Below are positions 58,525 to 64,000 of a DNA stretch of 64,000 bases, piece after piece. A program made the translations under genes and the position numbers. Position 1 is the first letter of the stretch. The number at the start of each line of letters is the position of its first letter. Source of the DNA: Pseudocercospora fijiensis CIRAD86 (taxonomy: Eukaryota; Ascomycota; Dothideomycetes; Mycosphaerellales; Mycosphaerellaceae); the NCBI RefSeq assembly GCF_000340215.1, contig NW_006921533.1, positions 5,795,424 through 5,859,423 on the forward strand, written 5' to 3'. The notes beneath the pieces are model-generated. The model was not told the DNA's origin. It did not search any database and saw only the letters and a program-made list of their open reading frames with translations.

Positions 58525-59750
58525 TAGAAATTCTAGCAAATCTAATCGTAGTAAGAATTTTATTCTTTACCGTCCGACTCGTATATCGAGTCGGGCTCGA
58601 GTCGTCGTATATACTAGTACTAGTATTTAAATTACATTTTCTATCGGATCTGTATATTATACGATTGTTGCTTCTACTAACATCTAACGTTTATACGTAT
58701 ACTCGGGTAACTACTAGCATTTGTATACGTCTACTACGTATACTAAGTTAGTACCGACTTAGCGACCGACTCGTATAGTATTAATAGATTTCGTTATATT
58801 ATATAGGGCATCCATTTATTACGGTTAATAAGAATGTATTCTATTCGTCCTCTATAGCTATATTAAAGCGATATACCTCTACCTTCTTTCGTTTGTTTCC
58901 TTTCGACTTCTTCTTCTCTTTTACTATATATCTCCTAATTCTTCGATCCTACGTCTCCTCGTTAAATGCTATCTCCTTAACTTTGCCGCCGTCCGCCTCT
59001 ATATCCGCCTACTATATCTACTCCCCCTCTTCTAGCTCTAATATATCCCTAACGCGATTACTTACCGCCGCGAATAAAGTCTTATCTATTATATAAGACT
59101 AGTTAGAATACCTGCTATTCTTGTAGTAATTAGCGCGCAATCCTTCCCTATTGCTATTACCGCGGTATATCTATACCTTTAGTATTAATTGTCTTCGGTT
59201 CTATTATATTCTATTGTCTCGGTTGCACTTGTGCCGTTACCTCCCCGTACCGAAGCAAACGGATTAGCAGCCTCCGTCGGCTCCTAATCTATCGCTTAGA
59301 AACTGCTCTATAGTATAGGCAGTCTAATATCGTTTTTCTTAGGTAGGGCCTCCGCCTCCGCTAACCTATCTATCGCATTGTTGCCGGCTTTGAGTTGTTT
59401 ACTTAATTGTTACCTAGCAGACGCTTTAGGACCTATCGATTATATTAGTAGGTAAGAGAAATACGGCGCTCGCAGACTACTCTTACTATAGCGCTCGATC
59501 GATTCGCCTTTATTATCGGAATCTAAAACGACGTCGATTGCTATAAGTGCATCGATGTCGTTACGTACGCTCTCGAAGTTATTTATTAATAATTTAGGAG
59601 TATCCTATACTCTGCCTATATACCGTGCGTATATCTTCTGCGCTTTCGATAACCGAAGGTTACGAGCAGCTTAATCCGTCGCATTCTACGTAGTTATCCG
59701 ATCTAGGAACGGCTAGTATATTAACTTGTAATCTAGGGCTAGCTAGATCG
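58525..59750. repeat. RIP-mutated DNA, no identified gene
   Basis: CpA/TpG-poor sequence. On the minus strand a charged stretch near 58870-58930 (Lys/Arg/Glu-rich) may be the end of the decayed frame that starts further right. Not resolved. Confidence 0.4.
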
Positions 59751-59799
59751 CTTTACCTCTAACTTTAGTTAAATGTAACTCTATCGACTATCCGGTTAG

Positions 59800-60480
59800 T
59801 ATTCTACCGAGTACCGTAGCGGTAGACAATATTATAAAAGGGGTAACTTTATAGTAGTACTATTTAATATATATCTTCTAGCCTCGCCGATCCTACCGGA
59901 GTAGTATACCCGCTAGACATTTGTATATAAGCTTACTAAGGTAGCGCGTAGCATATATCGACCGTTAGCTATTATCTAGTAACTATACTATTTTAGAGAG
60001 GGTCTTACTAGTTTCTCGTCGTAGTACTCGAAGATTTAGTTGTCGAGCATCCTTTTAGCGTATACTATCCTTTTTAGAGTGTCGGTTATTGCGATCGGTA
60101 CTTGGTTTATTAAGGTCGATCGGATATAGGTATTAATATAGCCTCGCTTTTTTCGTATAGCTTCTCGTAACTATTCTAATATTAGTCTCGATGCTATTAT
60201 ATCGGGATCTCTACCGACTGCTTAGACTACGTCTCTCGACGGTATATAGCTACCCGGCTATAGTACTATTATACGTAAAGCTAGTAATCGATCGTAGTTT
60301 TTACTATATACCTCCTTAATTGTTTCGTCTACCTATACTAGGGTTTAAGTAGTAGGAAACATCGTCTTATATCCTCTAGCCCTAGTTAACGTAATAGCGA
60401 ACAGTTTACGACGCGTCTCGTTATATAAGATTTGCTCCCTTGCTTCGAGTAAGCCCTTCTTTCGATTTAAACGTTCTTTA
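59800..60480 (-). pseudogene. RIP-decayed ORF fragment of unknown family
   Basis: A minus-strand stretch reads coherently with stops taken as Trp/Gln: ITDTLKRIVYAKRMLDN, KLVRPSLK, NGRYMLRATLVSLYTN and VYYSGRIGEARRYILNSTTI (about 59840-60110). The composition is protein-like but I do not recognise the family. It may belong to another mobile element in this block. Confidence 0.4.
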
Positions 60481-60489
60481 CTAGAAGTC

Positions 60490-63400
60490 GTTAAGCCTTT
60501 GTCTCGCTTCTTACGTCGTTTTAATAGCTTTATAACGTCGCTCTAATCCGCCCTATCGTCGCCGTGCTTCCGTTTTAGCCTTGCCGGATCTTTGCTATTC
60601 TTGCCCTTATACTAGTTACGTTAGTCCTCTATTACTATGCTCTAGTATACGTTACCTTTATGAATTTCGATCTAATACTAGTCGCTATATATAAACGAGT
60701 ATCCTCCCTATTTTCTTCTTCGAATCTAGTATCCCTATCCGACTCTATCGAGTTAGATAACGACTTAGTTCTATATTTATCTTCTTCGTAGTTGCGACCT
60801 ATCCTAAGTGTACTACAACGAGTAGTAGTATTGTTGCGAATCTAACGTAGTATGTATTAGACTATATGCGTCTTCGTGCTTGTTTACCCTACGAAAAGGG
60901 GGGTATTAAATTGCGGTTTCATCTTCTACTCCTATATAGACTGCCCGAGTCGCCGTCTATAATCGCTTATTAGTCCTATCGGATATGCCCCGCTAACGCT
61001 AAAGTATAATCGTAGCCTATAGACTGTTCGCTATTTTCGTACCTTATCGACGCTAGCCCGATTTAGTCGCGAGTCGGATTCGGGAACTATCAATCTAGCG
61101 CTATTATTAGTCTAGCGGTAATTATTACAGTCTATACCGACGGCATATAGCAATACTATCGACATTGCACTAAAGCAATCGGCGCATTTAGACTATTTAT
61201 TCCTCGCTCGGTCGCTACTACGGTATATATAGATATATATTCTTTATCGGTAAATCAATCGGCGTTAGCTAATCCGCTAGGTCGAATATATACCTTCGAA
61301 GCCGCCTCGCAGTATTACGGGTTAGTTAGAACTATCTCTATCGGCGTATTTAGCTAATTCGAGGTTAATAATACCGTAGAGGCCCTATACTCGACAGATA
61401 CAATTCTAACTAGATTAGCTAGAGGTATACAATCCACCCTAGTACGACGACTACTAGTCGTAGCCGATTTAGCCTTTCCTTAACTATCGCGCTGCCCCGA
61501 GTCCGCTATCGCTATAGCGCGATTAGGGTGCTTAAATATAGGCCGAGATTAAATAGATAAAGGAAGAGATCGCGGCGCTTAAGACTGCTATACGTAATAT
61601 ACTTACTATATATTAGTATATATCTAAGATTAAAGCGTAGTGCTTATCGTAGTCGGGGCATCTTGCCTTCCGTTTAATAAATAGATTAGTACCTATTACT
61701 ATTAGAGTAGGACTTCTATATCGGACTTAGTGAAATTAATTATTTATCTTGCTTTTCTACGTTTACATTTACGCTCGTTCTGCCTCCTTAATTTACCTAT
61801 AGATTGCAAATCGCAGCTATAGGCCTCTGCCTAATATATCGGATAGACTAGCCCTCTACTATCGCTCGTTATTAATTCGAACGTGTCTATACTAGTCGCT
61901 TATCTAATGCAAGGCGTCGACGCCGGCTTCGAAACTACAATCTACCCGCAGTATCTTAACTAATCGTTCGAGGTCTATATTATCGACTCCTACTAACGCG
62001 CGGCCTCTAACTATAGGCTAGCGATAATCGAGTTTATATAGTCGATATATAGGTTTTACCTTCCCGCTCTACTCTTGCACTATAACTATACTCTGCTATA
62101 TATTATTTAGTACGCGGTACGGCGGCACCGCTCTAGATCCTTCTAGTATCGCTAGTCTAGTATCCGTAGATATAGCAATTTCCGCGCAATCGCTAGTATC
62201 GCCGACTCTACGCGTTGTTCGTCCGTCGGCGATAATTAGAACAAATCTTATATACTAGGCACCTAAACGTAGTCTGTCCCTCTACCGTACGGATCTGCTT
62301 TACTGCCTTAGGGAACTCTTCTTCGTATTTCTCGTCTATTAATACTAGGTCGTATAGGTAACCTTGCGTCCTTTAGCGTTCTAGCAATAACAGTAATCGG
62401 AACGTGCTGCTAATCTAACTAGACTCCTAAATTGACCTCTCGACGCTAGCGTAAAATGCGTAGTATATCGACGGCGATAGGCTAAGGCCGCAGGTAATAC
62501 CGCCTATTAAATATTAATCGCGAGGTAGTTAAGTACGTAGCATTCTCGAAGGCAGTAGTTGTATATATAGCGTAGTAGAAAGTCGACGTTAGTTAGCAGT
62601 AGAAACTAGAACTACTCTAGTCGCGGGGTTTGCTAATGCCGACTCGGGCCCTAATTCGGTATCGAATCGGGTACTAAGCCTACTAGGCAACTTCTATATC
62701 CTCTATTACTAACTTCGGTAGCGGGTTCGGCAAATTACGTTATCTATTATCTCGCTTCTTAACCTTACGCCTAGTATATTGTGTTGCCGCGGATTCATAT
62801 ACGGTCGTTTATTCGGTCTCCTACTTAGACTACTACTCTAGTATACGATCTATAGAATATTTCGATCGTTTTATACCTTTGTTTGCTACTCGTTATAGCT
62901 AAATATATGCCTTTTCGCCGCCGATAGAGTTAGTAGCATCTATAGAAAACATACTATCTTAATCGTTAGCTCGAACTATCTATATACCCTGCTCTCGGGT
63001 CCTAAGACTAACCGCCTTACTAGCCTGTACCCTCGTACTATAGCGGGTCTAGTCTACTCGCTATCGTATAATAATTGTTAGTTACTATAAGGACATAGAT
63101 CGGTTAATTTAGCTATATTGCGTAGCTTATAAGCACTCGCGTCTCGCGCCGGCGATCGCAGTCGCAACTCTACTATAGATAGGCTTATATTTATATTACT
63201 AACTTTCGATTACTTATTACGTAGTACTATATTTACTGCGACTTGTTAGTCCTGTATCTAGAACTGTCTATCGTATAGGGGTTTATACTATAACGATTAT
63301 CTGCAGCCTTATTACTTCGGTTACTAGTTGCGTAACTAAACTATTATATACTTAAGCGCTAGATGCCTTACTTCGTCGATTTATTAGCTAGTTAGGCCCG

Positions 63401-63880
63401 ACTCGCTAACCGACCTAGTTACGAGGTAGGCATTTAAGGTCGTTACCTTTCCTTATTACTGCCTTCTTTAATATTTACTATCAACTCGCACTAATATACC
63501 TGTTCTATATATATATACCCCCTTACCCTCCCTATCGTACGTATAGTATATTATTTCCTTCGCTAATGCCCTATTCTAACTCGTATATAGGCCGCACTAT
63601 ATAACTTAGCCGTCGTGCTCGACTAGCGTTAAGCTAGTATATATAGACACTCGTTGTATAACGTAACTCTAACGGCTCGCGTTAGGGTCGGCGGGTATAA
63701 GTAGCTCTCTGCTCCTATTCTTACCTCTGCCGACCCTAACGTATAGCGAATTTTACTAACTCTATTAGTTTATCTGCTACTCTCGGATAGTATACGTCGT
63801 TGTCGATCTATAGTCCCTAACCTCTGTTATATAAGTATTACTAATTAGTATAACCTGTTATATGCTAATACTATATACTA
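60490..63880. repeat. RIP-mutated repeat DNA, unresolved
   Basis: More than 3 kb of CpA/TpG-depleted sequence. I could not assign a coding strand or element type with any certainty. A perfect 13 bp inverted repeat, CGTTAGGGTCGGC (63680-63692) against 63729-63741, lies near its right end. Confidence 0.45.
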
Positions 63881-63889
63881 GTTACAAAC

Positions 63890-64000
63890 TCGTCGCCTAC
63901 TACCTTTACCGAGATAGTAGTCTCTACGAATGTCGAGGACTAGCTAAAGGACAACGAGCTACTAATTAAAGCCTTAAATAGCGGCAAAGACGTCCCTAAA
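63890..64000 (+). pseudogene. Start of a decayed ORF running off the window
   Basis: The last 100 bp read TEIVVSTNVED, one TAG, then LKDNELLIKALNSGKDVPK in a single frame. The composition is protein-like and compatible with the start of a mobile-element ORF that continues beyond the window. Too short to classify. Confidence 0.35.

Noticed and set aside
1..64000. CRISPR arrays, bacterial operons, riboswitches or phage features
   Set aside because: The window is fungal nuclear DNA; the regular repeats found are minisatellites or tandem duplications without spacer structure.

Overview
The window is from a filamentous ascomycete (Pezizomycotina). The conserved proteins look most like those of Dothideomycetes, but that placement is inference. 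The evidence is eukaryotic genes with short GT-AG introns (50-172 nt), fungal-type gene families (Spc19, Rho3, Cwc25, CSN2, tandem-CCCH protein), and long repeat blocks with the footprint of repeat-induced point mutation (RIP): CpA and TpG are almost absent, TpA is in excess, and old Trp and Gln codons read as TAG/TAA.

Layout. Gene island 1 (1-8.0 kb): secreted FAD-linked oxidoreductase, tandem-CCCH zinc-finger protein, DASH subunit Spc19, mitochondrial UbiB/ABC1 kinase-like protein. Repeat block A (8.0-22.75 kb): a MULE DNA transposon with preserved terminal inverted repeats, a decayed DUF6589-like ORF, a decayed RecQ-like helicase ORF, and two assembly gaps. Mini-island 2 (22.75-24.2 kb): one small cysteine-rich secreted protein gene. 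Repeat block B (24.2-26.9 kb): minisatellites. Gene island 3 (26.9-34.75 kb): deoxyribose-phosphate aldolase, ribosomal protein eS27, an otubain-type deubiquitinase, and a long non-coding stretch. Repeat block C (34.76-37.70 kb): a hAT-like transposon. Gene island 4 (37.9-41.1 kb): COP9 signalosome subunit 2 and splicing factor Cwc25, head to head. Then a 1.3 kb foldback palindrome (41.64-42.96 kb). Gene island 5 (43.5-44.3 kb): Rho3-type GTPase. Repeat block D (45.2-64 kb): tandem repeats, a large unidentified decayed ORF with an RS-rich N-terminus, a minisatellite, a Gypsy retroelement cut off after its reverse transcriptase, and further decayed repeat DNA.

The eleven intact genes are mostly unrelated housekeeping genes, so I see no cluster or operon-like system. 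Two encode parts of ubiquitin-related control (otubain; CSN2 of the deneddylase complex), but they are separated by a transposon. The genes with the most likely niche-related roles are the secreted oxidoreductase and the small secreted cysteine-rich protein, which is the only gene between two repeat blocks. Exon boundaries were worked out by hand from splice consensus, reading phase and recalled family similarity; no alignment or search was run. Coordinates for decayed elements are approximate.
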